From contig JANQLP010000244.1 of assembly GCA_028280515.1 (NCBI GenBank), positions 1 through 43,581 on the forward strand: a stretch of 43,581 bases of DNA, in the 5' to 3' direction. Numbering within the stretch: position 1 is the first letter of the stretch; each line of letters starts with the position of its first letter. Below the pieces are notes generated by a model, which searched no databases, had not been told where the DNA came from, and saw only the letters and a program-made list of their open reading frames with translations. Below are positions 17,575-25,705 of the stretch, in pieces. The position numbers and the translations under genes are program-made. The DNA comes from Hyphomicrobiales bacterium (GTDB taxonomy: Bacteria > Pseudomonadota > Alphaproteobacteria > Rhizobiales > Methyloligellaceae).

Positions 17575-18252
17575 ATGAGCTACATTCGGCTTCGGCGTAG
17601 CGCGCCGCGGATTCTCGCAGCGCTCGGGCTACTCTTATTTTTGCTGCCTGGTTCCCCAAATGCGCGCACCTCTGACCGCCATGAGCTGCACGGACCGCAC
17701 TGTCGACAGGACGTTCTGGAAAACTTGTTGAGCAAGGCTCGCAGCGGCGACAGAAACGCTCAGTTTGTTATGGCGTTCATGTATGGGGCGGGACATTGCC
17801 TGCGGCAAGATACGGAAAAGCGGCTCGAATGGCTGGAAAAGGCGGCGAACCAAGACCACCCTGAAGCGCTTTTCCAGTTGGCCACAGCCTACTATCGCGG
17901 AAAGGGGCTCGAGCAGAACACGGTAATTGCGGGCCGCCTTTATCGGCGCGCCGCAAAGCTTGGCCATGCCGGCTCGCAAAAGCAACTGGGCCTGATAATG
18001 CTGCGCGACGGCGAACGCACTGAGGCGGACACCTCTCAAGGCCTGTACTGGCTTGGCTCCGCTGCGACCAATGGCGATGCCTTGTCGGCCCTGCTGGTCG
18101 CCTACATGTATGAAACAGGTACGCTCGGCGTATCCGAGGACAAGTGCCTGGCCTGGGACTGGTATGAGGCGAGCTTCCTGCTCGGGATGCAGGACGCCAA
18201 ACGGCACATGGCCCGGCTGGACGAGGCGGGCGGATGTGTTGATGGCAAGTAG
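17575..18252 (+). CDS. Secreted Sel1-like repeat (TPR-like) protein
   Basis: 225 residues if started at ATG 17575, which puts a signal peptide at the front (basic residues, hydrophobic core ILAALGLLLFLLPG). The frame is open from ATG 17482, but that start would bury the signal. Four Sel1-like repeats of ~36 residues run from about 50 to 215 (AQFVMAFMYGAGHCL..., ALFQLATAYYRGKGL..., SQKQLGLIMLRDGE..., ALLVAYMYETGTLG...). These helical repeats mediate protein-protein contacts, often at the envelope. It is divergent from pseudoazurin, and no partner can be named. Confidence 0.82.
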   Translation: MSYIRLRRSAPRILAALGLLLFLLPGSPNARTSDRHELHGPHCRQDVLENLLSKARSGDRNAQFVMAFMYGAGHCLRQDTEKRLEWLEKAANQDHPEALFQLATAYYRGKGLEQNTVIAGRLYRRAAKLGHAGSQKQLGLIMLRDGERTEADTSQGLYWLGSAATNGDALSALLVAYMYETGTLGVSEDKCLAWDWYEASFLLGMQDAKRHMARLDEAGGCVDGK

Positions 18253-18300
18253 GCTGTTTGCAACTTGCTGGAGACTTGAGCCGTTCGGCGGGAGAAGCAC

Positions 18301-18335
18301 GGTCCGGGTTCACTGGGCAATGCAGTGGCCGGACC
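18301..18335. terminator. Probable two-way terminator hairpin
   Basis: Strong inverted repeat GGTCCGG ... CCGGACC (18301-18307 / 18329-18335) with a second inner stem CACTG / CAGTG and a 7-base loop. It lies between the convergent Sel1-repeat and epimerase genes, 48 bp after one stop and 5 bp from the other. There is a pyrimidine run (CCTTTC) on the right, but no long U-tract. Confidence 0.55.
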
Positions 18336-18339
18336 CCTT

Positions 18340-19233
18340 TCAGCTTCCTGTCCGCATGTGTTGTTCTTCTTCGGCCAGAATTGCTTTCAATCCCTCGCGG
18401 TAGTCGGCATATCTGGGGGCAAAGCCGAGTTCGGCGCGTGCCCTGGAGATATCGAGCCTCTTGCACTCCTGGTAAAAGTGCAGCGCCATCGGGGGCAGGT
18501 CCGCCTCTTCGAGGGGCATCGCCGGCGGTGGCGGCATCCCCAGCAGTTCCGCGGCATGGCTCAAGACCTCGCTGGATGAGGCGGGCACACCATCGGCGAT
18601 ATGAAAGACCGGCCCCGCCGTTGGCTTGTTCATGCCGGCAAGGCAGGCCGCGACAATGTCATCCACATGGATGCGGTTGAACACCTGCCCCTCCTTGATC
18701 AGCCGTTTGGCCTTGCCCGCACGCAGCCGCGCGAACGGAGACCGTCCCGGACCATAGATGCCGGGAAGGCGGAAAATCTGAACGGATTTTCCTGAAGCAG
18801 CGGTAAACTCCAGCCAGCCGCGCTCCATCTCCAGCCGTCGTTCGTTTGCGTCGGTCAATGGCGCGGGCGGGAAGTCCTCGTCAATCCATGCACCTTTCGC
18901 GTCGCCATAGACCCCGGTGGTCGAGAGTATCCCGATCCATGTCAAATCCGGGGCGTTCAGCAGCCTTTCCCGATGAAGCGTCAGGCTCAGATCACCGTCG
19001 GCGCCAGGTGGAACAGACACCAGAATATGGCTGATGCCATCAAAAGCCTGATCCGGCAACGGCGCGCTGCCGTCGAAAAACCAGGGCGTGATCCCCAGAT
19101 CTTTCAGGACCGCGCAGCCGTCATCGCTTCGTGAGGTCCCTGAGACCGTCCAGCCATCCGTCAGCAGTGCGCGCGCCAACCGCTTGGCGCTGTACCCGCA
19201 TCCGAGCGCCAGCAGATGAGAAACCGACCCCAT
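18340..19233 (-). CDS. NAD(P)-dependent epimerase/dehydratase-like extended or atypical SDR (YeeZ-like)
   Basis: 297 residues with an N-terminal Rossmann motif GCGYSAKRLA (about 12-21), a conserved serine pair and tyrosine in the STTGVYGDAKGAWIDE segment, and RLPGIYGPGRSPF downstream. The YxxxK lysine is not evident, as in the atypical SDR5/YeeZ group whose substrates are unknown. The ATG at 19233 lies three bases after the stop of hutX, so it is the third gene of the heme operon. A link to heme product handling is possible by context only. Confidence 0.83.
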   Translation of the reverse strand: MGSVSHLLALGCGYSAKRLARALLTDGWTVSGTSRSDDGCAVLKDLGITPWFFDGSAPLPDQAFDGISHILVSVPPGADGDLSLTLHRERLLNAPDLTWIGILSTTGVYGDAKGAWIDEDFPPAPLTDANERRLEMERGWLEFTAASGKSVQIFRLPGIYGPGRSPFARLRAGKAKRLIKEGQVFNRIHVDDIVAACLAGMNKPTAGPVFHIADGVPASSSEVLSHAAELLGMPPPPAMPLEEADLPPMALHFYQECKRLDISRARAELGFAPRYADYREGLKAILAEEEQHMRTGS

Positions 19234-19236
19234 CGC

Positions 19237-19740
19237 TCAGTCGGCTGTCAGCCGGTCGCGCAGGGCCACAAAGGCGTCGACCTGACCGGGCAGGAAGTTC
19301 CGTTCCTCATCGCGGCCGAGATAGACCTTGAACATGCAATTGCCGCTCTCGCTGTAGAACTGAACCGAATGGGTATCGACGCCCATGAACTTGCGCGACA
19401 CAAAGGCGATGAACTCGCAGGCCTCTGCCTTGAGGTGGCCGCCGATCGGCTTGCCATGCAGATTGTAAAAGCCACGCCCCATGCTGCCGTCGGGCAAGGG
19501 TGCCTTGGCCTCGAGGATCACATCGCCGGTGTTCACGATGAATGTGATCTCGCCCCATGTCTTTATGTCCTGCATCGCTTCAACGAAGAACTCACCCGGC
19601 ACGCAGACCGCCTCGCCCTCGGGCAAATGACGCACGACATCCGCGACCCGCGTTTCCGCGAGCTTGGCAATATCCTCCAGTGCGGCAACAGGTTTCTCAC
19701 TCAGCGCGGCGGCCACGCGCGACGCAATCTCAGCTGACAT
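19237..19740 (-). CDS. hutX: Heme utilisation carrier protein HutX/ChuX
   Basis: 167 residues from the ATG at 19740, which has AAGGAGCAAGGAA directly upstream. The frame to 19782 is upstream overlap. The protein fits the ChuX/HutX family in length and motifs (VRHLPEGEAVCVPGEFF, TWGEITFIVNTGDVILEAKAP split over two strands, FYNLHGKPIGGHL, FVSRKFMGVDTHSVQFY). These cytoplasmic proteins bind heme after import and hand it to degradation enzymes. The gene overlaps the end of hutW by 11 bp, so the two are translationally coupled. Confidence 0.93.
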   Translation of the reverse strand: MSAEIASRVAAALSEKPVAALEDIAKLAETRVADVVRHLPEGEAVCVPGEFFVEAMQDIKTWGEITFIVNTGDVILEAKAPLPDGSMGRGFYNLHGKPIGGHLKAEACEFIAFVSRKFMGVDTHSVQFYSESGNCMFKVYLGRDEERNFLPGQVDAFVALRDRLTAD

Positions 19741-21175
19741 TTTCCTTGCTCCTTTTTTGTTTTGCCATCGCCTTGGCGGCATTCAGTGCCCGAACGCCAT
19801 AATCGGCCTGGTCGGCCGGCAGATATTGCGATGACAGCAATCTGGTCATCCGTTGGGTCATCTGCACCTGCCAGAAGCGCCCGGCAAGGGTGAGATCGTG
19901 AAAACGGCCGCGCCGCTCCATCAGACCCGCCTCCTGCCACTGGTTGAGCAGTGGCAGGAGAAGTTCTGTGGTGTGGGGGCCGTCGGCACCGCTTTGTTCA
20001 AAGCCCGCGCTGACAGCACGGCTATCCAGCCGTGCCCGTTCCATGCCGGCGCGAACGGCGTTTACAATTGGCGCCAGGGAAGAGGCGCGCGACATGCCCT
20101 TGAACGGCGCTGCTCCGGCCTGGACTTTGGCGCCGTACTCCTCAAGGATCGGCGTGTTGAAGGCACCGATACCGTTCACAAAACCTCCAGCCCCCGCGCC
20201 CAGTCCGAAATAGTCCCAACCGGTCTTGGCGCCGAAATTGTAGACCGAGCGCTCGCGCAGGTCAGGGTGTTGCCAATGCGACGTTGAAATCGGATGCCAG
20301 CCGAAGCTCTGCATCGCTTCAAAGCCCTGCGCATAAAAAGCTCCCAGGTCCTTTCGCGTTATGGGGCTGAGCTTGCCTTTCTCGACCGCGGACATGAGCG
20401 GGGTGCCGGGGATCAGATTGAGGCCGTAATGATCCACACCGTCCAGCCCAAGCTCATCCACGAGGGCAAGATCTTCGGCCCAGGTCTCGCTGGTCTGGCG
20501 CGGCAGCCCGTACATCAGATCGATCACGATCGCGCCGCTGTCGCAGGCCACCAGACGCTGCAGGGTGGCAAGTACCTTCTCCCGCGTAGCCTTGCGACCG
20601 AGCGAACGGCGGATGTCTGTATCGAATGTCTGAACGCCGAGCGAAACCCGGTTCACGCCCGCCCTGAACGCCGTCTCCATCTTGTCGGGCGTAAAGGAGT
20701 GAATGCGGCCTTCCAGGGTGATCTCGCAGTCCGGCGCCAACGGCAGAACATCACGCAGCCCGGAGACCATGCGGCCTATCTCCGCCGCGGCCAGGGCGGT
20801 CGGCGTGCCACCGCCAAAGTAGAGCGCCCGCAACGGCGGACCTTCCAGAACGGGCTTGCCGGCCAGCTGCGTGGCCTGCCTCAGCACCAGGTCCACATAA
20901 CCGGGGCCGGACTCCGGCCGCCAGGCGTTCTGGTAGAAGCCGCAGAACAGGCAGTGGTTTTCACAGAAGGGAATGTGCACATAGGCCATCCCCGGTCGTG
21001 TTCGAGGCGTTTCGATGCACTTCCGCCAGACGGCTCCGTGGTCCTCGCTCGCAACGGGAATCTGACCACCCGGCGGATGGGCCTGGCGCGCGTCCTCGAA
21101 GGCTTCCTCAAGCGGATTGTCCGAGACCCGGGCGAAATAGGGCGACAGGTCAGTTTGTGCTCCTACGGACGCCAT
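19730..21175 (-). CDS. hutW: Radical SAM heme-degrading methyltransferase HutW/ChuW
   Basis: 481 residues. The radical-SAM cluster motif is C71-x3-C75-x2-C78 (CENHCLFC) in the HemN-like setting AYVHIPFCENHC, followed by ALYFGGGTPT, VNRVSLGVQTFD and IDLMYGLPRQT. The C-terminal HemN-type wing is present. ChuW, the E. coli O157 homologue, opens heme without oxygen to give anaerobilin and free iron. A function in oxygen-independent use of heme iron is therefore inferred. No heme receptor or HmuTUV transporter is encoded in this window. A TGA-N9-TCA site lies about 165 bp upstream. Confidence 0.93.
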   Translation of the reverse strand: MASVGAQTDLSPYFARVSDNPLEEAFEDARQAHPPGGQIPVASEDHGAVWRKCIETPRTRPGMAYVHIPFCENHCLFCGFYQNAWRPESGPGYVDLVLRQATQLAGKPVLEGPPLRALYFGGGTPTALAAAEIGRMVSGLRDVLPLAPDCEITLEGRIHSFTPDKMETAFRAGVNRVSLGVQTFDTDIRRSLGRKATREKVLATLQRLVACDSGAIVIDLMYGLPRQTSETWAEDLALVDELGLDGVDHYGLNLIPGTPLMSAVEKGKLSPITRKDLGAFYAQGFEAMQSFGWHPISTSHWQHPDLRERSVYNFGAKTGWDYFGLGAGAGGFVNGIGAFNTPILEEYGAKVQAGAAPFKGMSRASSLAPIVNAVRAGMERARLDSRAVSAGFEQSGADGPHTTELLLPLLNQWQEAGLMERRGRFHDLTLAGRFWQVQMTQRMTRLLSSQYLPADQADYGVRALNAAKAMAKQKRSKENVS

Positions 21176-21341
21176 CTCACTGCCCTGTCTCGGCCGATAT
21201 GCGTTGTTTTGAGAGCGTCCATTTGCGTGCTTTGCGAGAGAACAGTCTTGTTCGCCGCCGCCGGTATGACTTTATGACGAGGACTATGCGCCGGGCCGGA
21301 ACCGGCCAAGTTGACTTTCGTCAAGCTGTTGGTCAAAAACA

Positions 21342-21356
21342 TGACAAAAAAGATCA
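21342..21356. promoter_or_regulatory. Putative RirA iron-responsive operator upstream of hutW
   Basis: TGACAAAAAAGATCA fits TGA-N9-TCA with flanking CATGA / TCATG arms, the same extended palindrome as at 5311-5331. It lies 167 bp upstream of hutW on the minus strand. The remainder of the 21176-21562 gap holds an imperfect repeat TTGAC-TTTC-GTCAA (21311-21324) and no supported gene. Confidence 0.5.
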
Positions 21357-21562
21357 TGAATAAGGTTAAGCGACCGATTTCGTCGATGCGAGAGCGCATT
21401 CGGTCGCAGCGTTGCGACGCTCTTTCCGGCACAAACGGAGTTCGCCAGATGCACATGAGGGTGTGTACGCCCCAGAAGTCAGCGTGGGCGAACCGGCGTG
21501 CAGATCGCATGTTTCGACCATGGAACGGCTAAAGATGGTTTCAGCTCGAAACCACACTGCAT

Positions 21563-22393
21563 TCAAACGCCCTGCGCCACCTTTGCATGCACCAGCGCTC
21601 CTGCGAAACGTCTTCTGATCCAACCGATCTTGCCAAGCAGATTGTAAAGCCGGGTGCGTTCGGGAAACCGGTCCCCATAGCTGACGAGAGATCCGACGGA
21701 CATGCCCGGTATGCTGTCGATGAAGGCCGGCAAATCGTCGATGGTAATGCCCCACGGCATGGGCGGGGCGGTATAGTGTTTGGTGACCTTCCAGCCATTC
21801 AGGGTCTTGGCTGAGACATGCGGTGTGATGGTATCGAAAAACACGTCCGCCCCCGGAAACCGGGACGCGATCTTTTCAAGCAGTGAGCGGACCTCCGCTT
21901 CCTTGAAGTACATCAGGAGACCTGCCGCCGAGACAAACGGCGTCGTTTGTGCGGGAACCGCATCCATCCAGCTTTCGTCCAGTGCGGAGCAGGCGATCGA
22001 TGACGCCATTGGTTCCGCCGGCAGGAGTCTCTCGCGAAGCTCGATTGCTTCCGGCAGGTCGACCGTGATCCAACGTATGCGTGGGTCGGCAATGCGCCAG
22101 AGCTGTGTCTCGAGGCCTTCACCGAGCGCCACGACGGTCGGCATGTCAGGGTTTGCGGAGAGATAGCGGCGAACGAGATCGTCGCACACGCGCGCGCGAA
22201 TGGGATGAAACACCGTCGGCTTGCCGAACTTTGCGGCAAAGTCGTACTCGATCTGCCGGACCAGCGCGGCGGCCATTTCGTCCTCGATGAGACGGTCGGC
22301 GCGCTGCATCTCCGCGGCACGGTTCCAGAGCGGCCAGAGCATGGTCTCCGGTACGCCCGTCAGATCAATGCGGCCCTTACTGCTCGATGACAT
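21563..22393 (-). CDS. Class I SAM-dependent methyltransferase, leucine carboxyl methyltransferase (LCM)/COG3315 type
   Basis: 276 residues from ATG 22393; ATG 22402 is an equally possible start, since the only purine-rich site (GGAG) sits 12 or 3 bases away. The LCM-type features are present: RARVCDDLVRRYL, VVALGEGLETQLWRI (SAM site, E-G-L-x-T pattern), WITVDLPEAIELRERLLP, and FVSAAGLLMYFKEAEVRSLL. The family includes LCMT1/Ppm1, which methylates C-terminal carboxyls of proteins, and TcmP-like O-methyltransferases of small molecules. It lies behind a 34-codon ORF and an AraC regulator in module 3. The substrate is unknown. Its presence in an iron locus suggests modification of a siderophore or of the small peptide. 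Confidence 0.85.
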   Translation of the reverse strand: MSSSSKGRIDLTGVPETMLWPLWNRAAEMQRADRLIEDEMAAALVRQIEYDFAAKFGKPTVFHPIRARVCDDLVRRYLSANPDMPTVVALGEGLETQLWRIADPRIRWITVDLPEAIELRERLLPAEPMASSIACSALDESWMDAVPAQTTPFVSAAGLLMYFKEAEVRSLLEKIASRFPGADVFFDTITPHVSAKTLNGWKVTKHYTAPPMPWGITIDDLPAFIDSIPGMSVGSLVSYGDRFPERTRLYNLLGKIGWIRRRFAGALVHAKVAQGV

Positions 22394-22434
22394 GATCTGC
22401 ATACGCTCCGCTGAACCGGAATTCGGCTCCAAGT

Positions 22435-22539
22435 TTAGCCAGTATGATTGAGTCCCGTTTCGGCAACCGGCAATTCAATGGTGGTCGGTTTCGCCTTGTA
22501 ATGATGAACTGTGACGTTCGCGGTGTGTCCTTCGGTCAT
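22435..22539 (-). CDS. Small ORF (34 residues) between AraC regulator and methyltransferase
   Basis: Translation starts MTEGHTANVTVHHYKAKPTT and ends PVAETGLNHTG before a TAA stop. AGGAACAGG lies five bases before the ATG, a good ribosome site. Codon choice is like that of its neighbours. There are four histidines and no cysteine, no signal peptide and no membrane segment. It is 98 bp after the AraC stop and about 42 bp before the methyltransferase start, all on one strand. It is not a HemP hemin-uptake peptide. I do not recognise the family. It may be a peptide substrate, a small regulator, or a chance ORF. Confidence 0.45.
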   Translation of the reverse strand: MTEGHTANVTVHHYKAKPTTIELPVAETGLNHTG

Positions 22540-22636
22540 GAATGCCTGTTCCTGAGTCCGAGATTTCTGGTGCTGCCGGATGGCGCCTGAGCCGCAAAAA
22601 GTAAGAATGTGACAAGTCAGGTGACCGCATGCCCGT

Positions 22637-23590
22637 TTATCGCCGGGAATACTCACTTGGCAGCATGCCGGTTTTTTCGCGAAAGACCTTGCTGAAATAG
22701 CTCAGACTGGAAAAGCCGATGGTCATGGCTGTTTCGGTTACCGACATCCCGCTTTCCAATAGATCCGCAGCCGCCTCCATGCGGACTGAGCAGTGATATT
22801 GATTCACTGTTTTGCCGACCAACTGGCGGAAGCCGGTCTTCAGTTTTTTTTCATTCAGTCCGACGGTCTTTGCCAGCTGGGCGATGCTCCAATCCTGTTC
22901 ATATTGCAGTTCGAGGAGCTTTCGGGCCTGTTCAAGCTTGGACCGGTCACTGGCCTTGAGTGTCATCCGGGGGCCGTGGTTGCGCTTCGAGAAATCAATC
23001 ACCAACGCCAGAACCTCGATGGCCTTTGCCCGCAGAAAGAGCTTGCGGGCATGGTCGTGGGCCAGGTCGCAGTTCATGATTTCACGTGCGGACTTGGATA
23101 AGGCAAGGTTCATCGGAAAACTGACCATATGGGCGCCGGACTCAGGGACGCTATGGTCGATCAGAATTTCACCGGAAAATCGTGCGAGTTGATAGCCGCA
23201 AATACGACGCAAAAAATCCGTGTTGTACATGATGCTGACAAGACGCACTTGTTCGCCCGGCTCGACATGGTTTTTCCCGCCAACGATCCTGTCAGATGAG
23301 AAGACGATAACAGTTCCGGGTTTCACCCTCGCGCGTGAACCGCCATCTATCTCGAAACCCAGTTTTCCGCTGAGACACAGCGTGATGCTGAAATTCGCGG
23401 GGCCTGTAACTTCGGAGGTCTGGTGTGCTTGCGGCAGGCAATCCACACTCAGGACAGACAGATCGGACTCGAGAATGTCGATGCGGCAATTGTCTTCACA
23501 ACCCAGCTTTGCAGCTTCATCGGTAATACTGTCAGCGGAACGCGCCTCCAGATAGCGATCTTCCGGTATGGACCAGTTCGTTTCTTCCAT
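22637..23590 (-). CDS. AraC-family transcriptional regulator (PchR-like) of siderophore module 3
   Basis: 317 residues from ATG 23590; the frame extends to 23638 without support. The C-terminal domain shows the PchR-style helix-turn-helix pair (IAQLAKTVGLNEKKLKTGFR; VTETAMTIGFSSLSYFSKVF) and ends GMLPSEYSRR. The N-terminal part has a cupin-like effector region (FSITLCLSGKLGFEIDGGSR). PchR-type proteins bind a ferric siderophore and switch on its receptor. The gene is divergent from the TonB receptor at 23720. Confidence 0.9.
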   Translation of the reverse strand: MEETNWSIPEDRYLEARSADSITDEAAKLGCEDNCRIDILESDLSVLSVDCLPQAHQTSEVTGPANFSITLCLSGKLGFEIDGGSRARVKPGTVIVFSSDRIVGGKNHVEPGEQVRLVSIMYNTDFLRRICGYQLARFSGEILIDHSVPESGAHMVSFPMNLALSKSAREIMNCDLAHDHARKLFLRAKAIEVLALVIDFSKRNHGPRMTLKASDRSKLEQARKLLELQYEQDWSIAQLAKTVGLNEKKLKTGFRQLVGKTVNQYHCSVRMEAAADLLESGMSVTETAMTIGFSSLSYFSKVFREKTGMLPSEYSRR

Positions 23591-23655
23591 TAAAGCGCTC
23601 GCTGTGTGCCGGGCTCCGAAAAAGTCCGTTCTGCACAAAAATCGACCCCGATCGC

Positions 23656-23678
23656 GTTAGTCCACATCGCGGATTAAC
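23656..23678. promoter_or_regulatory. Inverted repeat between divergent AraC and TonB receptor genes
   Basis: GTTAGTCC (23656-23663) and GGATTAAC (23671-23678) are inverted with one mismatch and a 7-base spacer, 42 bp before the receptor start. No TGA-N9-TCA site is seen here, unlike in the other iron promoters. It may be the binding site of the AraC protein or of another repressor. Confidence 0.35.
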
Positions 23679-23719
23679 AACTAGCTTTCCCGCCAGAAGG
23701 GGACCTCGGGGGATTAAAG

Positions 23720-25702
23720 ATGAAATTTAGAGTTGTGTTAAGTGTGATTTTTTCAACGACCTTGTTTCAGGGGCAGGAGGTTCTCGCACAGGACGCCGTG
23801 ATTTCCCTCGACTCTGTCGTCGTGAGCGCCAACAAGCGCGAGCAGGGTTTGAGCAAGGTTGACGGAAGCGTCTCGGTGAAAACGGGCGAGGACCTGCAAC
23901 GCGCCAACGTCACGAAGGTGAGTGAGTTGGGAAAGGTCTTTTCCGGTCTTGTGATCCGAACCCGCGGCAGCCGGGTGTATGCGAATTTCACCGTTCGAGG
24001 CCAATACTCCCCTGACTTTTACAATGCGACCGTCCAAATCTATTTAGATGGCGTGCCCCAGGATACGTCGGTTTTCGATCAGGAACTGATCAACGTCGAT
24101 CGGGTGGAGTTTCTGCGCGGACCTCAGGGCACTCTCTACGGCCGCAATGCATTCGGCGGCGTCATCAACATCATCACCCGTCGCCCGCGCACGGATGAGC
24201 TGTCAGTCGCCGGCGAGCTTTCAGATCACGGTCGCCGTGCGGATATCGTCGGAACGGCGGCTTTGAGCCCGGACAGCTGGTTTCTCGATTTCGCCGGTCG
24301 TGCCGAATACGACGAAGGCCACATCAAGGATGCAACGACAAACAACAGCGACATTGCCGATACGCGATCCGCGTTTGGAAGCGCGATGCTGCGTTTCGAT
24401 CCGCAGGATGGTCCTTTCGACGCGACATTGGCCGCGTCATACGATCACGTGCGAACACACGAGGAACTCTACCTTCTCGACCAATTCGTCAGTCAGCGAA
24501 AGTACTTCACGGCATTCCAGCCGGTGAATTTTCTGGATCGTGAATTCTGGACGACTTCACTGAACTGGAACTACCAGTGGGATGGCTTCACGCTTTCGAG
24601 CACGTCGGCCTATCAGGATGTCAGCTATGACAGGAACATCTTTGGTGGAATGTTTCCTGAAACGAAGCAGGTCGCGTCCGAAGAGCTGAAACTTGCTTAT
24701 GACGGCGCCGGACGCCTCTCTGGCGTCGCGGGCCTGTACCTGCAGGACGATGAATTCACCCGCGAGGTCGTCGGGTTTTCCTTCAACAAGGTGGAAGGGC
24801 AGTCGATAGCCGTTTTCGGAGATGTCACGTTTCAGGTGACACCGCGTCTCGATGTTACGGGAGGCATTCGCTATGGCGAGGATGATGCGTCCATCAATTT
24901 CAATGCGCCAGGCTTCTTCGCATTCCGCAATTCGGAGAGTTTCGACGACGTTCAGACCAAGGCTGCGGTGGGGTTCCAGATCACTGAAAACACACGCGTC
25001 TACGCCTTGGTTTCGGAAGGGTACAAACCGGGCGGGTTCAACCGAGCTGTCGCATCACCAGCCGATTTCGCGCCTTATCTGCCGGAAACCTCGGTCAACT
25101 ATGAGGTGGGTATTCGCAAGACGATGCTCAACCAGGCATTGTACCTGGCGGCCGCTGCCTACTATATCCCGTCCGAGGACAAGCAGATCTTTGTCGGGCC
25201 GGTTGGTGTGCAGGTGATCCGTAATGCCGGCGAGGCGACGAGCAGGGGCGTAGAGCTCGAGGCAAATCTACAAGCGTCCTCAAACCTGACGATCACGGGT
25301 GCGACCTCAATAGACCGCTCGGAATTCGACAGTTATGTCGATCAGATCACCAGTGCCGACAACAGCGGAAACCGCGTTCCCTACGCACCCGAAGTGACTG
25401 CCAACCTGTCTGCGCGATACATCGTGCCGCAAACACGAATGCCGGCCGACATAAGTCTGTATGGGGCGTTGCAGTACACGAGCAAAATCTATTTCGATGA
25501 GGCCAATACGCTCAGCCAGTCGCCCGTGACGACCTTCGACGCATCCGTCGATCTGGCCTTCCATAATGGCGTCACCGTATCGGTGTTCGGCACAAACCTG
25601 ACCGATGAGACCTACCGGACGTCCAGCTTCAATTTCGGCGGCATCATCAGCACAATCGCCGACGGGCGTGTTGTCGGGGGCAAAGTCAAGGCGACGTTCT
25701 AG
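23720..25702 (+). CDS. TonB-dependent outer-membrane receptor, siderophore module 3
   Basis: 660 residues. The signal peptide is at 1-24 (likely cut at VLA-QD) and the TonB box-like stretch is LDSVVVSANKRE. The plug (about 40-160) has INVDRVEFLRGPQGTLYGRNAFGGVINIITRRP, whose key elements are VEFLRGPQGTLYGRNA and GGVINIIT. The barrel ends in GGKVKATF with a terminal Phe, as needed for outer-membrane insertion. Short for a siderophore receptor and without an N-terminal signalling domain. It is followed three bases later by an RhtX-like permease, so it imports a compound that enters the cytoplasm through that permease. Confidence 0.93.
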   Translation: MKFRVVLSVIFSTTLFQGQEVLAQDAVISLDSVVVSANKREQGLSKVDGSVSVKTGEDLQRANVTKVSELGKVFSGLVIRTRGSRVYANFTVRGQYSPDFYNATVQIYLDGVPQDTSVFDQELINVDRVEFLRGPQGTLYGRNAFGGVINIITRRPRTDELSVAGELSDHGRRADIVGTAALSPDSWFLDFAGRAEYDEGHIKDATTNNSDIADTRSAFGSAMLRFDPQDGPFDATLAASYDHVRTHEELYLLDQFVSQRKYFTAFQPVNFLDREFWTTSLNWNYQWDGFTLSSTSAYQDVSYDRNIFGGMFPETKQVASEELKLAYDGAGRLSGVAGLYLQDDEFTREVVGFSFNKVEGQSIAVFGDVTFQVTPRLDVTGGIRYGEDDASINFNAPGFFAFRNSESFDDVQTKAAVGFQITENTRVYALVSEGYKPGGFNRAVASPADFAPYLPETSVNYEVGIRKTMLNQALYLAAAAYYIPSEDKQIFVGPVGVQVIRNAGEATSRGVELEANLQASSNLTITGATSIDRSEFDSYVDQITSADNSGNRVPYAPEVTANLSARYIVPQTRMPADISLYGALQYTSKIYFDEANTLSQSPVTTFDASVDLAFHNGVTVSVFGTNLTDETYRTSSFNFGGIISTIADGRVVGGKVKATF

Positions 25703-25705
25703 GTC

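Noticed and set aside
21341-21532. Plus-strand ORF beginning MTKKIMNKVKRP upstream of hutW
   Set aside because: Its start coincides with the putative RirA site, there is no ribosome site, and the product resembles no protein family.
21176-21562. A hemP hemin-uptake gene next to hutW
   Set aside because: No HemP-like motif (SxxLFxGxxEVxIxHxGxxYxLR) was found in any frame of the gap or in the 34-codon ORF.
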